The notes beneath the pieces are model-generated. The model did no database searches and was not told where the DNA came from. It was given only the letters and a program-made list of their open reading frames with translations. The position numbers and the translations under genes are program-made. A stretch of DNA of 64,000 nucleotides from Frankiales bacterium (GTDB lineage: Bacteria > Actinomycetota > Actinomycetes > JAFAQI01). The stretch lies in assembly GCA_025980465.1 (NCBI GenBank), contig JAICXJ010000005.1, positions 57,136 through 121,135 of the forward strand, read 5' to 3'. Positions 55,911-64,000 of this stretch are shown here, piece by piece; positions within the stretch are counted from its first letter, which is position 1; the number at the start of each line of letters is the position of its first letter.

Positions 55911-56504
55911 GTGGCCAAGCTGATCTACTCCGCCATCGCGTCGCTCGACGGGTACATCGAGGACACCAGCGGCAAGTTCGACTGGGCGGCGCCCGATGAC
56001 GAAGTGCATGCTTTTATCAACGACCTCGAGCGCCCGGTCGGCACCTACCTCTACGGCCGTCGGATGTACGAGACGATGGTCTATTGGGAGACCCTGAGCA
56101 CCGATGCTGACCACGATGCGGTGTCCCGTGACTACGCCGCCGTCTGGCGAGCGGCCGAGAAGGTCGTGTACTCGCGAACGTTGCAGTCGCTGGCGTCGGA
56201 GCGCACCCGGATCGAGCGAGACTTCGACGCGGTGGAGATTCGCCACCTCAAGGCAACCTCCGCCAGCGATATCAGCGTCGGCGGGCCGGAGCTAGCAGCA
56301 CACGCGCTCGCGGCCGGCCTGGTCGATGAATGCCATCTGTTCCTGCACCCGATCGTGGTGGGCGGCGGGAAGCGTGCGCTTCCGAACCACGTCCGCATGC
56401 CGCTCGAGCTACTCGCGGAACGTCGCTTCACATCCGGCGTCGTGCATCTGCACTACCGGACGAAGTGTCGTGACACTAGCGAGCGAGTCCAGCGATCAGG
56501 TTGA
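55911..56504 (+). CDS. Dihydrofolate-reductase-like (RibD C-terminal) reductase
   Basis: A 197-residue protein from a GTG start, with the DHFR/RibD-C fold: LIYSAIASLDGYIEDTSGKFDWA, YLYGRRMYETM and VGGPELAAHALAAGLVDECHLFLHPIVVGGGKRALP. These small proteins are NADPH-dependent reductases of undefined substrate. It follows the LLM gene by 10 bases. The 3' end overlaps the convergent DUF1345 gene by 29 bases. Confidence 0.9.
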   Translation: MAKLIYSAIASLDGYIEDTSGKFDWAAPDDEVHAFINDLERPVGTYLYGRRMYETMVYWETLSTDADHDAVSRDYAAVWRAAEKVVYSRTLQSLASERTRIERDFDAVEIRHLKATSASDISVGGPELAAHALAAGLVDECHLFLHPIVVGGGKRALPNHVRMPLELLAERRFTSGVVHLHYRTKCRDTSERVQRSG

Positions 56505-57111
56505 TGGCAGACGCGAGGATCACCGCACCGAACAGGTACGACAGCAGAGCGTGCATGAGCACGAGTCGACGGAACTCGGTGGTTTGCAGGTCGGTGTCAG
56601 AGACCTGGAAGGTCATGCCGACGGTCAGCGCGAGATAGGCGAAATCCGAGTACGACGGCCGGACCCGGTCTTCGAATTCCACCCCGCCCTCGTCGCCGCG
56701 GTAATACAACCGTGCATAGCGCAGCGTGAACAGCGTGTGCACGAGCAGCCATGAGATCACGACGGAGCCGACCCCGACTCCGAGCTCTACCGCCTGCAGT
56801 ACGCCCTTGCTGGAATGAGACTGCGCGATGAGAGCCGCGACCGCGACCAGGCTCGCGACCGCGGCGAGCAAGATCGCCGCGTCCGAGATCCCACGCGAAG
56901 GGTCATCGTGTTTCGACGCGTGATCGGCGCTGCCGTCGGCATCAAGCGGCCAGACCGTGCGCCAGATCACGGCAAGGTAGACGATCCCGGCCGCGTCCCA
57001 GCCGGCAACCGGCCCGATTTCAACCCGGTAGAAGACTCCGACCACCGCGCCGACGACGACGCCGACGGCGGCAGCAGAAAGCTCGAGACGCGCGGCGGGG
57101 CGCATCATCAC
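56476..57111 (-). CDS. DUF1345 membrane protein
   Basis: A 211-residue protein with about five hydrophobic helices. The DUF1345 pattern includes WRTVWPLDADGSADHASKHDDPSRG, TLFTLRYARLYYRGDEGG and SYSDFAYLALTVGMTFQVSDTDLQTTEFR. Function unknown; it is an integral membrane protein. GTG at 57111 or the two following ATGs could be the start. Confidence 0.88.
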   Translation of the reverse strand: MMMRPAARLELSAAAVGVVVGAVVGVFYRVEIGPVAGWDAAGIVYLAVIWRTVWPLDADGSADHASKHDDPSRGISDAAILLAAVASLVAVAALIAQSHSSKGVLQAVELGVGVGSVVISWLLVHTLFTLRYARLYYRGDEGGVEFEDRVRPSYSDFAYLALTVGMTFQVSDTDLQTTEFRRLVLMHALLSYLFGAVILASAINLIAGLAR

Positions 57112-57144
57112 GTGACGGTCGCGCCGTCAGCGCGACCGCGATTG

Positions 57145-57339
57145 TCAGGCCGTCTTGGACAGCGGTACCACCGCGTCGACGTCCTGGCGGCGGGACGCAG
57201 CAGAGATCTCCTCGTAGCCGGTGAACGCACAGATAGCGTCGTAGAACGCGACTTCGACGCGTCCTACGCCCATCATCACCCGTCGCAACACCGGTGCCAC
57301 GTAATGAGCCGCGGCGTCATCAAGGCGACTCCGACTCAC
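57145..57339 (-). CDS. Small hypothetical protein
   Basis: A 64-residue frame from GTG at 57339, with AGGAG six to seven bases upstream, so translation is plausible. It has a middle segment RVMMGVGRVEVAFYDAICAFTGYEE and no known motif. It lies upstream of the DUF1345 gene on the same strand, separated by 33 bases. Function unknown. Confidence 0.5.
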   Translation of the reverse strand: MSRSRLDDAAAHYVAPVLRRVMMGVGRVEVAFYDAICAFTGYEEISAASRRQDVDAVVPLSKTA

Positions 57340-57758
57340 TGATCTCTCCTCGCTCCTGCGGCGAACCCACCGCGCCGATCGGGTTGAGCGTGGACTTTCC
57401 CGATGTACTGACTAGTAACCCGTTACCGGACTATGAGTTCCGGGACGATTGTCATGTCGACGTGTCAACCTCGCCGTCGGGCTTGCCCGCGGGCACTTGT
57501 GCCGTCTCCGGGACGATGCCGGCGTGGGTCAGCGACGGGTCGTTCGCGGCGCGACCGGCAGCATCCTTCGGCTCCGGAGGGGGCTGCTCAGGGCTACCCG
57601 TGCTTTCTTCGACCGGTTGGTTCGCGGCCGGCGGATCGGTCTCCGATGACTTCGAACGGGTGCGATCTTCAGGCTCTGTCACACCCGAAACCTTCCCGGT
57701 CGCGGCCTGTCAATGCCTACGGCGGGGCTACGGCGTGCGAACCTTCGATCCGCATGTC
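57340..57758. other. Gap between small ORF and MFS gene
   Basis: This 419-base stretch contains one plausible small hydrophilic ORF (57452-57682, listed) and a short inverted repeat GTAAC-CC-GTTAC (near 57416-57427). Nothing else could be supported. Confidence 0.5.
57452..57682 (-). CDS. Small disordered Pro/Glu-rich protein
   Basis: A 76-residue frame from GTG at 57682, with GGAAGG nine bases upstream. Composition is Pro, Glu, Ser and Thr rich with no hydrophobic core. It may be a real unstructured protein or a chance open frame. It lies just upstream of, and on the same strand as, the small ORF at 57145, and downstream of the MFS stop. Confidence 0.4.
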   Translation of the reverse strand: MTEPEDRTRSKSSETDPPAANQPVEESTGSPEQPPPEPKDAAGRAANDPSLTHAGIVPETAQVPAGKPDGEVDTST

Positions 57759-59351
57759 CTACGACGCCGCGCCGTCAGCCGGCTGGTGCGCCACGAAGTC
57801 CTTGGCTCGGATCAGCACGAAGGCGAGCGCGCCGGCGACCAGCGCGATGATGGCCGACACGAGCAGGATCTCGTTGAGCCCGGCGGTGAAGCTGGCCCGG
57901 GCGACCTGAACCGCGATCGGCTTCTGGTGCGGCGACAAATGATTGAGGTAGCCAGCGATCTGCCCGCTCTTCAGGGCCCCGCCAAGCTGCGGGCCGTTGC
58001 TCGCCAGCGGGGTATGAGCGAGGCCGCTCATCACATCGCTGGCGGTCCGCTTCGCGAACAGGGTGCCGAGCAGCGCGATGCCGGTGGCGATGCCGACCTG
58101 CCGGAAGGTGTTGTTGATACCGGAGGCCATCCCGGCCCGATGCGGCTGTACGACGCCGACCGCGGTCGATGCCAGCGGCGGGTTGATCATGCCGACCCCG
58201 ACGCCTCCGACGATCAGGCCGGGGATCAAGTGGGTCCAGCTCGAGCCCGCGCTCAGCCCCCGCATGAGGAGCAGCGACACACCAACGATCAGCAGCCCCG
58301 GACCGATCAGGAGTCGCGCCGGCACGTGTGACGACACCCGCCCGGCGATGGTCGCGACGACGAGGATTGCGCCGGAGAGGATCACCAGGCGCAGGCCGGT
58401 CTGCAGCGCGCTGTACTGCAGCAGGTCCTGAAGGTAGAGGGTGAGGTAGAGCAGCATCGAGAAGATGCTGGCGGAGATCCCGAACGCGGCTATCGCACCG
58501 CCACTGAAGGTCGGCAACCGGAACAGCGACAAGTCGAACATCGGATCGCCGACGTATCGCTCCGCGATCAGGAAGCCGATGAGGAGCACCCCGGCCAACA
58601 CGAAGCAGCTGACAACGCGGGTCGAGCCGAAACTCGTCAGACCGGCCTCGATCAAGGCGTAGATGAGGCTGGACAGACCCGCGGTGAACAGAATGAATCC
58701 CCACCAGTCGGGTCGACGCGGCGCCGGGTCGCGCGACTCCTCTACGCGCATCCTCGTCAGGGCCAGCGAACCGATCCCGATCGGCAGGTTGACGAAGAAG
58801 ATGAACCGCCAGGACAACCCACTGACCAGCGCGCCGCCCAGCACCGGGCCGACGGCCACCGCGAATCCGGTCGTCGCCCCCCACACTCCGAACGCCAGGC
58901 CGCGGTCCTTTCCGCGGAAGGCGTGCGCAAGTAGCGCGAGTGAGACCGCGAACATGATCGCGCCGCCCACACCTTGCAAGGCGCGCGAGAGCTCGAGCAT
59001 CACCGAGCCCTGTGCGACCCCGCACAGCACCGACGCGACGGTGAAGATTGCGAGGCCGAGACTGTAAAGACGACGTCGTCCGTACATGTCGGCGAGGGCG
59101 CCGGTCGTGAGAAGCAAGGCGGCCAAGGTCAGGGCGTAGGCGTCGACGACCCATTGCAGGTCGGAGAAGCTCGAGTGCAGGTCATCCTGGATCTTCGGCA
59201 AGGCGACGTTCACGATCGTGATGTCGAGCAACAGCATGAACGTCCCGAGGCAAACCGCGATCAGTGTCCACCACTTGTTGTCGGCACCGGTTGCGGCACT
59301 GGGGACGGACGAATCGGCGGTTGCCTCGTGCATCGAGGAGGGGTGGGACAT
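57759..59351 (-). CDS. DHA2-type MFS drug exporter (EmrB/QacA family)
   Basis: A 530-residue, 14-helix proton-coupled exporter. TIVNVALPKIQDDL is the motif D1-like start, GALADMYGRRRLY is motif A, and GPVLGGALVSGLSWRFIFFVNLPIG is motif C. No regulator lies directly upstream. Expels hydrophobic compounds; the specific substrate is unknown. Confidence 0.93.
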   Translation of the reverse strand: MSHPSSMHEATADSSVPSAATGADNKWWTLIAVCLGTFMLLLDITIVNVALPKIQDDLHSSFSDLQWVVDAYALTLAALLLTTGALADMYGRRRLYSLGLAIFTVASVLCGVAQGSVMLELSRALQGVGGAIMFAVSLALLAHAFRGKDRGLAFGVWGATTGFAVAVGPVLGGALVSGLSWRFIFFVNLPIGIGSLALTRMRVEESRDPAPRRPDWWGFILFTAGLSSLIYALIEAGLTSFGSTRVVSCFVLAGVLLIGFLIAERYVGDPMFDLSLFRLPTFSGGAIAAFGISASIFSMLLYLTLYLQDLLQYSALQTGLRLVILSGAILVVATIAGRVSSHVPARLLIGPGLLIVGVSLLLMRGLSAGSSWTHLIPGLIVGGVGVGMINPPLASTAVGVVQPHRAGMASGINNTFRQVGIATGIALLGTLFAKRTASDVMSGLAHTPLASNGPQLGGALKSGQIAGYLNHLSPHQKPIAVQVARASFTAGLNEILLVSAIIALVAGALAFVLIRAKDFVAHQPADGAAS

Positions 59352-59409
59352 ATCTTCAGTCTGCCGCGACCGGCGGAGATGCGAGGTCGCGGGTCGTCGC
59401 TGCGATGCT

Positions 59410-59985
59410 CTACAGACCCGCGGCGAACAGACAGCCGGGAGGAGCCTGCGGGTCTGTCACGCAGGACGCAATAGTCGTGATGGTGGACACGAGATCTCCG
59501 AACTCGCTTGCGAACGCGTTCACTCCGCCCGCGATCGAGGTGCCCAGCGGGATCAGCATCGGGTCCAGCCTCGTGAGGCCGGAACCGACGGTGAGGTCGA
59601 GCCACTCCAGCCGAACCTGTTTGTTTGCCGACACGTTGTATGCCTCGACGAGCACATGCGCTGTCTGCGGCAGCTGCGGGGTGCCGGCGATCAAGCCCGA
59701 GATCGACATCGAGATCCCTCGTGGCCAGTCGCCCGCAATCGTGAGGAAGTCGTCCGAGCGTCTGGGCGATCCGTCCGTCAGGTGCACTTCGTATGGGTGG
59801 CCCACCGCCGCTGCCGGCAGCGCCGCCATCGCAGCATGGTTCGACGTCAGTAGGAAGGTGTGAGCAGTGCCGGCCAGCGCCGGCGTACCCGCGACCACAA
59901 CGCCAGCGGCGGCCAATGTTGCGGACGCGAGAGCCTGGGCCCGGCGTACCCGACGCGTCCATGCTGAACGCCGCGACAGCTTCAC
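59410..59985 (-). CDS. Secreted protein with putative Ig-like (He_PIG-type) domain
   Basis: A 191-residue protein, GTG start with GGGAGG upstream. Signal sequence about residues 14-38 (ending TPALA). A single He_PIG-like unit is seen: LPAAAVGHPYEVHLTDG, then WPRGISMSISGLIAGTPQLPQ, and a beta strand. Such domains mediate carbohydrate or protein contacts. The C-terminus has two cysteines in a short tail. Function unknown. Confidence 0.72.
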   Translation of the reverse strand: MKLSRRSAWTRRVRRAQALASATLAAAGVVVAGTPALAGTAHTFLLTSNHAAMAALPAAAVGHPYEVHLTDGSPRRSDDFLTIAGDWPRGISMSISGLIAGTPQLPQTAHVLVEAYNVSANKQVRLEWLDLTVGSGLTRLDPMLIPLGTSIAGGVNAFASEFGDLVSTITTIASCVTDPQAPPGCLFAAGL

Positions 59986-60165
59986 GCCGCCTCCCGTCTC
60001 GGTTCCGGGTCCCCCACGAAGTGACTCCGCACTCCGGCCGCACCGTAGAACCGTCGCGAAAGCACGTCAACGCAGCAGCGATACCGTGTCGTTGGCCGTC
60101 GTCGTCGGCGACGTGCAGCAGGCAGGCCGTCCTGACCGAGTACCCATCTGAGCTGGGAGGCTCCA

Positions 60166-61671
60166 GTGCGCGTCTCGGTCGTGGTGCCGGTCTACAACCC
60201 CGGGGACAGCCTTCGTCGCAGCGTTGAGTCCTTGCTCACCCAGTCGCTGCCGCCGGAGTCGACCGAGCTGATCTTCGTCGACGACGGGTCCACCGACGGT
60301 AGCGGCGACCTGTTGGACGAATTGGCCGCCCGTCACTCGCACCTGCAGGTGATTCACGAGCCGAATTCCGGATGGTCCGGCCGACCACGAAACGTCGGGC
60401 TGGATGCCGCCACCGGCGAGTTCGTGCAGTTCGTCGATCAGGACGACGCCCTCGGCGAGCAAGCCCTGGAACGGCTGAGCAGCTACGGGGCCGCGAACGA
60501 CGCCGACATCGTGATCGGCAAGGTCATCAGCGACTTCCGTCGCGTGCCGCACGAGCTGTTCCGTCGTAACATCCCTCGCTGCTCGATCCGCGACACGGCT
60601 CTGATTCGCAGCCTGACGCCACACAAGATGTTCCGCCGCAGCTTCCTGATCGACAACAAGCTGCGGTTCGCTGAGGGGCGTCGCCGGCTCGAGGACCAGC
60701 TGTTCATGACCCAGGTGTATCTCGCGACCGATGCGGTCGCGGTTCTCGCCGACTACCCGTGCTACTTCTATCTGCGCCGCGAGGACCGCGGCAACTCGGC
60801 CAAGCCCAACTACGACCCCGCCGACTACTACGGCTACGTCCGCGAGGTGCTCGACGTCGTCGCGGCGCACACCGCTTCGGGCGAGTTCCGCGACAGTCTG
60901 CACGAGCGCTTCCTCAACGCGATGCTGCAGAAGGTTGCGGACACGCTGCAACCGCGGCGCGAGAAGCGGCTGATTGCGCTCATGGCTGAGATCAACGCTG
61001 TCGCGGATGCGTACTTCAGTCCGCAAGTCGCCCAACGTGCTCCGATCCTGCGCCGCCAGCTGGCTGCCGCCATCCGCCGCGGCGAGCCTGAGACAGTCCG
61101 AGAGGCGAGCGGTCGGTACGACGACCTCGCCGCGACAGTCCGTTCGCTGACGGTCGAAACGTCCGCCGACAACGGATGGACGGTCTCGGTCACTGCGGCG
61201 ATGACGTTCCGCGATGGGTCACCCATCTTGTTCCAGCCGGCGGCGGACGGCTGGCGCGTGGATCAGCGGCTTCAAGTGGATGGTCTCGAGGTCGGGGTCG
61301 AGTCGATGGATGAGCTGCTTCATCGAACCAGCGGCGACCTCGTTCTCCGCTCCTCCGAGACCCCCCTCGAGTGGCTCGGCGCGACACCTCTGACGCCGAG
61401 CTTCGATCCGCATCCGACGATTGACGGCGCTCATCATCTACAACTGACCGGCACCGTTGAGATCGACCCGAGCAGCTTTGCCGCCGGCGCGCCGCTGCCA
61501 GCAGGGACCTGGCGGGTGTCCGTCAGGCTCACCGCCCTCGGCCGCTCTCGGAGCACTCCGATCCGACGTCGCCACGTCGGCCAGCTGCCCCGCCGAAACG
61601 CGCGTGGACGCCGCGGCGCGGCGACACTCCAATTCAGCGACCGAAGGCTGAGCGTCCTGGTGCCGTCCTAA
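60166..61671 (+). CDS. Family 2 glycosyltransferase
   Basis: A 501-residue GT-A-fold glycosyltransferase. VSVVVPVYNPGD, LIFVDDGSTDGSGDLLDELA and FVQFVDQDDALG are the nucleotide-sugar and metal-binding motifs. The C-terminal ~250 residues form a second domain, as in enzymes that make cell-surface glycans or teichoic-acid-like polymers. GTG start with GGGAGG ahead. Its stop overlaps the convergent CAP-like gene (CTAA). Confidence 0.9.
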   Translation: MRVSVVVPVYNPGDSLRRSVESLLTQSLPPESTELIFVDDGSTDGSGDLLDELAARHSHLQVIHEPNSGWSGRPRNVGLDAATGEFVQFVDQDDALGEQALERLSSYGAANDADIVIGKVISDFRRVPHELFRRNIPRCSIRDTALIRSLTPHKMFRRSFLIDNKLRFAEGRRRLEDQLFMTQVYLATDAVAVLADYPCYFYLRREDRGNSAKPNYDPADYYGYVREVLDVVAAHTASGEFRDSLHERFLNAMLQKVADTLQPRREKRLIALMAEINAVADAYFSPQVAQRAPILRRQLAAAIRRGEPETVREASGRYDDLAATVRSLTVETSADNGWTVSVTAAMTFRDGSPILFQPAADGWRVDQRLQVDGLEVGVESMDELLHRTSGDLVLRSSETPLEWLGATPLTPSFDPHPTIDGAHHLQLTGTVEIDPSSFAAGAPLPAGTWRVSVRLTALGRSRSTPIRRRHVGQLPRRNARGRRGAATLQFSDRRLSVLVPS

Positions 61672-62492
61672 CCGTGAGTGCGCCGGAAACGGGCGGCGAT
61701 GGGGTGTCCGTTCGCGCCATGTCGAAGCGCCCGCGCCCAGGTGTAGACAAATGTCGGCGGGCTGCCGTAACCACCGACCAGCACCTCGGCGATTGATGCG
61801 CCGGCAGGCTTCCCCGTGCCGGCGCCGGCGGTGAGCATCGGGAAGCCCTTGTCCGGATAGAGGATGTTCTCGCGATGACCCCAGCAGCCCGACGCGGTGG
61901 GCGTCTTGCACGCAACGTTGATGCCGTCAGCCCCGGCGTACCCGTCGTTGTACATCCAGTCGTAGTCCGAAGCCAGCGGACCGACGTCCTCAGCCCAGAT
62001 CGACCCGTATTCGCCTGCACCGAGTTTGTGCATGAGCGCAAAGCCGATCGCGGGATCGACTCTGAGAACGGCCGCAGCATGCGAGACGTGATTGAGCGTC
62101 TGGGTCAGCCCGGCATAGGGACGCAGGCCACGGTCGACACGCTCGAGGTCGGTGATCACGAAGGTCTGCTCGGCGACTGAGAGCTTGCGGTAGTCGTTGG
62201 GAAGGATCACCGGGTATTTCTTCATGTGCTCGTGAGCGCGGGCGTTGTCGATGGCCTCGACCGTCTGCCTGATGCATGCCGGACTGTTGTGGCCCCTCGT
62301 CGCGCAGACCGTGAAGAAGTCCGGTGACGGCGTCTGGTTGCGCAGATGGGATGGCTGCGGGGTCCGGTTGACCATTGTTGGAGCGCCGAGAGTGACAACA
62401 GGTGCCATCGCGCCCGCCGGCAGGCGTGGGACCCAGACGCCGGTCAGCGCGGTCGCGATGACGAATGCGACAAATGCGGTGTTTTTCCGCAT
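61668..62492 (-). CDS. Secreted CAP-like (SCP/PR1-type) protein
   Basis: A 274-residue protein with signal sequence (about 5-28). A bacterial CAP-like pattern is visible: LTQTLNHVSHAAAVLRVDPA near residues 126-146 and the SGCWGHRENILYPDKGF segment, matching the GHRxNIL hallmark of CAP domains. The conserved His and Glu residues needed for the cleft are present in part. Function is unknown; many are extracellular. Confidence 0.78.
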   Translation of the reverse strand: MRKNTAFVAFVIATALTGVWVPRLPAGAMAPVVTLGAPTMVNRTPQPSHLRNQTPSPDFFTVCATRGHNSPACIRQTVEAIDNARAHEHMKKYPVILPNDYRKLSVAEQTFVITDLERVDRGLRPYAGLTQTLNHVSHAAAVLRVDPAIGFALMHKLGAGEYGSIWAEDVGPLASDYDWMYNDGYAGADGINVACKTPTASGCWGHRENILYPDKGFPMLTAGAGTGKPAGASIAEVLVGGYGSPPTFVYTWARALRHGANGHPIAARFRRTHG

Positions 62493-62683
62493 ATTTCAGC
62501 GATCGGGAAACCCAACCCTCGATGACGATCCGCCATTCGGATGATCTTGGGCAGAATCGCGTTCACTCCAAGGGCGAGGAGCCGTAGCCCATCCGATGGG
62601 CAGTCCCGCGAGCGCCATCGGAAAACCGCTGAGTTTCGGTCGGTCGCCGCGTCTATCCTCCGAACCCGAAGGAGGAACGGACG

Positions 62684-64000
62684 ATGGTGGATGCGCGCCG
62701 GCGCTGGGTGGCGTTCTACGTGCTGTGCCTCGGCACGCTGATGGTCGTGCTCGACTCGACGATCGTCAACGTCGCGCTGCCCTCGATCCGGGCGAGTCTC
62801 GGCTTCTCCCAGGCCTCCCTCGCATGGGTCGTTAACGGCTACCTGCTCACCTTTGGCGGCTGTCTCCTGCTTGGTGGGCGGCTCGGTGACCTCTACGGCC
62901 AGCGGCGGATCTTCGTCATCGGAATCACCGGCTTCACCCTGGCCTCGGTGGGATGCGGCCTGTCCCAGACCCAGGCGATGCTGGTCGGCTTCCGGGCGCT
63001 GCAGGGGGTTGGGGGCGCGCTTGCGACGGCCGTGGGCTTCGCCGTGGTCGTCACGCTGTTCCCCGAGCCGGCGGAACGCGCGAAGGCGATGGGGATCACC
63101 GGCTTCGTCGCCTCCGGCGGCGGCGCCGTCGGCGTCGTGCTCGGTGGCGTGCTGACCGATCTCCTCAACTGGCACTGGATCTTCCTGGTCAACGTGCCGA
63201 TCGGCGTCGTGGTCGTGGTTCTGATGCTGCGACTGGTCGACGAGTCGGTCACGAGCGATGGTTCTCGGCGGCTCGACGTTGCGGGAGCCGTGACCGTCAC
63301 CGGCGCGCTCATGCTCGCCGTCGATGCCGTGGTCAACGCCGACCAGGCCGGATGGACGTCGGTCCGGACCACGGGTTCCCTCGCAATCGCCGCCGTACTG
63401 TTCGCAACGTTCCTGGTCATCGAGACACGGACCGCTGTCCCGCTGGTGCGACTGTCGCTGTTCCGGTCACGAAACCTCTCGGCCGCCAACGGGATCGGGG
63501 TGCTCTGGGCTGCCGCGATGTTCGCGTGGTTCTTCCTGTCAGCCCTCTATCTGCAGCTGGTCCTCCACTACAGCGCGCTGCAGGTCGGGCTCGCATTCCT
63601 CCCCGGCGACCTAGTGATGATGGCGTTCTCGGTGTCCTGGTCGGCGACGCTCGTCACCCGCTACGGCTTCCGCCGACCGTTGGCCGGAGGACTGCTCGTC
63701 GCGTCGGCGGGCCTGCTGCTGTTCGCGCGGGCGCCTGTGGGGGGAAGCTATTGGCTCGATGTGCTTCCGAACATGCTGCTGCTCGGGCTCGGGGCCGGGA
63801 TTGCGTTCAACCCGGTGCTACTCGCCGCGATGAGCGACGTCGCGCCGGAGGAGTCCGGCATCGCGTCGGGAGCGGTCAACACCTCATTCATGATGGGCGG
63901 CGCTCTGGGCCTCGCCGTTCTGGCGAGCGTCGCCGCCGCCCGGACGGGTCAGCACAGTGACCCGGCATCGTTGCTGTCGGGCTACCACCTGTCGTTCGCG
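62684..64000 (+). CDS. DHA2-type MFS drug exporter, cut by window end
   Basis: 439 residues are visible and the frame continues beyond the window. Motifs STIVNVALPSIRASLG, GGRLGDLYGQRRIF and GVLTDLLNWHWIFLVNVPIG mark a DHA2 exporter. GGAGGA sits just before the ATG. It is a second DHA2 exporter about 3.3 kb from the first, with no close sequence identity in the read segments. Confidence 0.94.
   Translation, partial: MVDARRRWVAFYVLCLGTLMVVLDSTIVNVALPSIRASLGFSQASLAWVVNGYLLTFGGCLLLGGRLGDLYGQRRIFVIGITGFTLASVGCGLSQTQAMLVGFRALQGVGGALATAVGFAVVVTLFPEPAERAKAMGITGFVASGGGAVGVVLGGVLTDLLNWHWIFLVNVPIGVVVVVLMLRLVDESVTSDGSRRLDVAGAVTVTGALMLAVDAVVNADQAGWTSVRTTGSLAIAAVLFATFLVIETRTAVPLVRLSLFRSRNLSAANGIGVLWAAAMFAWFFLSALYLQLVLHYSALQVGLAFLPGDLVMMAFSVSWSATLVTRYGFRRPLAGGLLVASAGLLLFARAPVGGSYWLDVLPNMLLLGLGAGIAFNPVLLAAMSDVAPEESGIASGAVNTSFMMGGALGLAVLASVAAARTGQHSDPASLLSGYHLSFA

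Noticed and set aside
57610-57621. CGACCGGTTGGT, a 12-base match to the catabolic operator
   Set aside because: It lies inside a possible coding frame, lacks the rest of the 17-mer and the adjacent -10 box. A partial match of CCGG-containing sequence is expected by chance.

Overview
The window is chromosomal DNA of a high-GC Gram-positive bacterium, most probably a member of the Actinomycetota. The evidence is the conserved core order (hrcA-dnaJ-rsmE-HIT-phoH-ybeY-corC, era-recO-uppS, lepA/rpsT, holA-comEC-comEA-leuS), frequent GTG starts, ATGA/GTGA stop-start overlaps, CIRCE control of hrcA, an F420-type LLM oxidoreductase, and many P450s. I cannot name a genus. I found no tRNA, rRNA, insertion sequence or CRISPR array.

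Region 1 (1-31 kb) is mainly housekeeping on the minus strand. It holds glycyl-tRNA synthetase, undecaprenyl diphosphate synthase, RecO, Era, CorC-YbeY-PhoH, HIT, RsmE, DnaJ-HrcA, HemW, LepA, DNA polymerase III delta, ComEC/ComEA and LeuRS. Secreted proteins are interspersed: an S8 and an S53 protease, a BNR-type lipoprotein and a small beta-barrel-like protein. Two regulatory sites stand out. One is a consensus promoter carrying two copies of a perfect 10-bp palindrome ahead of a small protein/winged-helix regulator pair (19.07-19.12 kb). The other is a complete attenuator ahead of leuS: a leaderless 12-residue leader peptide with three consecutive leucine codons, a hairpin over its stop codon, and an intrinsic terminator (29.03-29.13 kb).

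Region 2 (31-41 kb) is cell-envelope and secreted functions: an L,D-transpeptidase lipoprotein, then a minus-strand run (39.7 to 32.5 kb) of a secreted beta-helix protein, a secreted alpha/beta hydrolase, a membrane fatty-acid-hydroxylase-like protein, a cytochrome P450, a zinc alcohol/sugar dehydrogenase and a DUF1684 protein.

Region 3 (41-56.5 kb) looks like a catabolic island: P450, DapB-like dehydrogenase, SnoaL-like protein, Rieske oxygenase, Baeyer-Villiger monooxygenase, PHP-type phosphoesterase, cyclase/hydrolase, amidohydrolase, SDR, methyltransferase, acyl-CoA ligase, TetR regulator, F420-type oxidoreductase and a DHFR-like reductase. An identical 17-bp motif (TGTACCGACCGGTTGGT) lies in two of its divergent promoter regions, overlapping -10 boxes, which points to one regulon. 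At the first site both flanking genes appear to be leaderless. The substrate cannot be deduced; cleavage of a cyclic or aromatic ketone-type compound fits the enzyme set.

Region 4 (56.5-64 kb) carries a DUF1345 membrane protein, two small hypothetical genes, two DHA2-type drug exporters (the second cut by the window end), a secreted Ig-like protein, a family 2 glycosyltransferase and a secreted CAP-like protein.
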